Shown here: piece by piece, positions 63,436-64,000 of the stretch
Position numbering within the stretch: the first letter of the stretch is position 1
Layout: the number at the start of each line of letters is the position of its first letter
DNA from: Methanobacterium subterraneum
Lineage (GTDB): Archaea; Methanobacteriota; Methanobacteria; Methanobacteriales; Methanobacteriaceae
NCBI RefSeq assembly: GCF_002813695.1
Contig: NZ_CP017768.1
Location: forward strand, 1,074,501-1,138,500
Reading direction: 5' to 3'
DNA: 64,000 nt
Notes under the pieces: model-generated
Seen by the model: only the letters and a program-made list of their open reading frames with translations
Databases searched by the model: none
What the model was told of the DNA's origin: nothing
Translations under genes and position numbers: made by a program

Positions 63436-64000
63436 TCAACTATACTTAACCTGATATTGACTAGTTATATTACTAATAATTTGTAGCAATTTACTTTTAA
63501 AATTTTCTATATTTTCTATTTCTATGGTCTCTTCACGGTTGAAAAGTTCTAAAAAGATTTTATCACCCACCTGATCATCCCAACCATTCTCAAGTTCCAC
63601 AATCAAAGAACCTTCTGCTTTAAAACCTTCTTCAACAACTTTATCCAAATCTCCATCCGTTATGCCAATTATGGGTACGTTGAAACGGTAAAGTATATCT
63701 GCAGCAACCAGTGTAGTGTCATCCCCCACTGTAACCACCATATCTGCATTTTTCAACCGGTAAATGTCCTCTGCAGCATGGTTTAAGTAAGAAATAGTGA
63801 AATGATCATTGGATTTTTCTGATTTCAATATTCTAGGTTTAACTCTGGATTTGCGGAGTAAACCCGTTTTTACAACGGCTTTTCGAAGCGTTATCGGCCC
63901 CAGTTTCTCCACACCATGTTCTTTGATTTCCCCACCTATTAGCTGGGTTATAATACCATTTTCAGCAACTATGGCCACTTCTGATGATGTGGATTTCCCG
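63436..64000 (-). CDS. DUF2117-like protein (partial, N-terminus beyond window)
   Basis: The frame runs from TAA/TGA at 63436 to the window edge, where it is still open ('[20 protein letters not shown]'), so the start at GTG 63978 is only the first internal candidate and the true N-terminus lies outside. The visible 188 residues include '[19 protein letters not shown]' and '[19 protein letters not shown]', a sensor-like alpha/beta domain. It resembles methanogen DUF2117. The function is unknown. It is 194 bases upstream of mmp2 on the same strand. Confidence 0.65.
   Translation of the reverse strand, partial: GKSTSSEVAIVAENGIITQLIGGEIKEHGVEKLGPITLRKAVVKTGLLRKSRVKPRILKSEKSNDHFTISYLNHAAEDIYRLKNADMVVTVGDDTTLVAADILYRFNVPIIGITDGDLDKVVEEGFKAEGSLIVELENGWDDQVGDKIFLELFNREETIEIENIENFKSKLLQIISNITSQYQVKYS

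Overview
The window looks like chromosome of a hydrogenotrophic methanogen of the order Methanobacteriales, most likely a Methanobacterium-type organism. The evidence is a full methanogenesis-marker (Mmp) operon beside nifB, hdrC-hdrB of heterodisulfide reductase, an F420H2 oxidase (FprA), 2-phosphoglycerate kinase, archaeal phosphopantetheine adenylyltransferase, diphthine synthase and Trm5, an archaeal 7S SRP RNA, class III (pilin-type) signal peptides and archaeal TATA/BRE promoters. Genus and species are inferred, not searched.

Region 1 (1 to about 24.6 kb) is an AT-rich cell-surface and glycan region. It holds a flippase-like membrane protein cut by the window edge, a UbiA prenyltransferase and a winged-helix-like protein. 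Three tandem 59-residue pilin-like genes follow, two of them encoding identical proteins, and then a fourth 55-residue class III peptide. Next come an AglB/STT3 oligosaccharyltransferase gene interrupted by an in-frame TAA and about a dozen glycosyltransferases (GT-C membrane enzymes, GT2 and GT4) with a hexapeptide acyltransferase. The region ends in a decayed GT-C gene that has been frameshifted and split by an intact IS5-type insertion sequence. Together these genes could build a lipid-linked glycan and attach it to surface proteins, including the adjacent pilins, which carry N-glycosylation sequons.

Region 2 (24.6 to about 43 kb) is housekeeping metabolism with better ribosome-binding sites: ITP/XTP phosphatase and CoaD, a B12-type radical SAM protein, two aminotransferases, a P-type cation ATPase with an unusual leader, an iron-sulfur protein, a VOC protein, a MenA-like prenyltransferase, a CorC-type transporter, tRNA-Ser(GCT), SRP RNA, a PiT phosphate transporter, FprA, a CBS protein, 2-phosphoglycerate kinase and a phosphoesterase.

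Region 3 (43 to 56.5 kb) holds two small methanogen families, hdrB and an unusually long hdrC with an acidic N-terminal extension and an internal start, a degenerate stand-alone TGT-like protein, a methyltransferase, an ABC exporter, a Dam-type DNA methylase without a visible restriction partner, dph5, trm5 and mtnA.

Region 4 (56.6 to 64 kb) is nifB followed on the same strand by mmp17, mmp15, mmp5, a DUF2111 gene, mmp6, mmp3 and mmp2. This reads as a methyl-coenzyme M reductase maturation/activation locus beside the maker of nitrogenase-type iron-sulfur cluster precursors. The window ends in a partial DUF2117-like gene.

The observations most worth checking are the stop codon inside aglB, the internally initiated acidic HdrC with a palindrome at its promoter, the nifB-mmp linkage, the TGT-like protein that has lost key residues, and a GT4 gene that appears to start at AUA.
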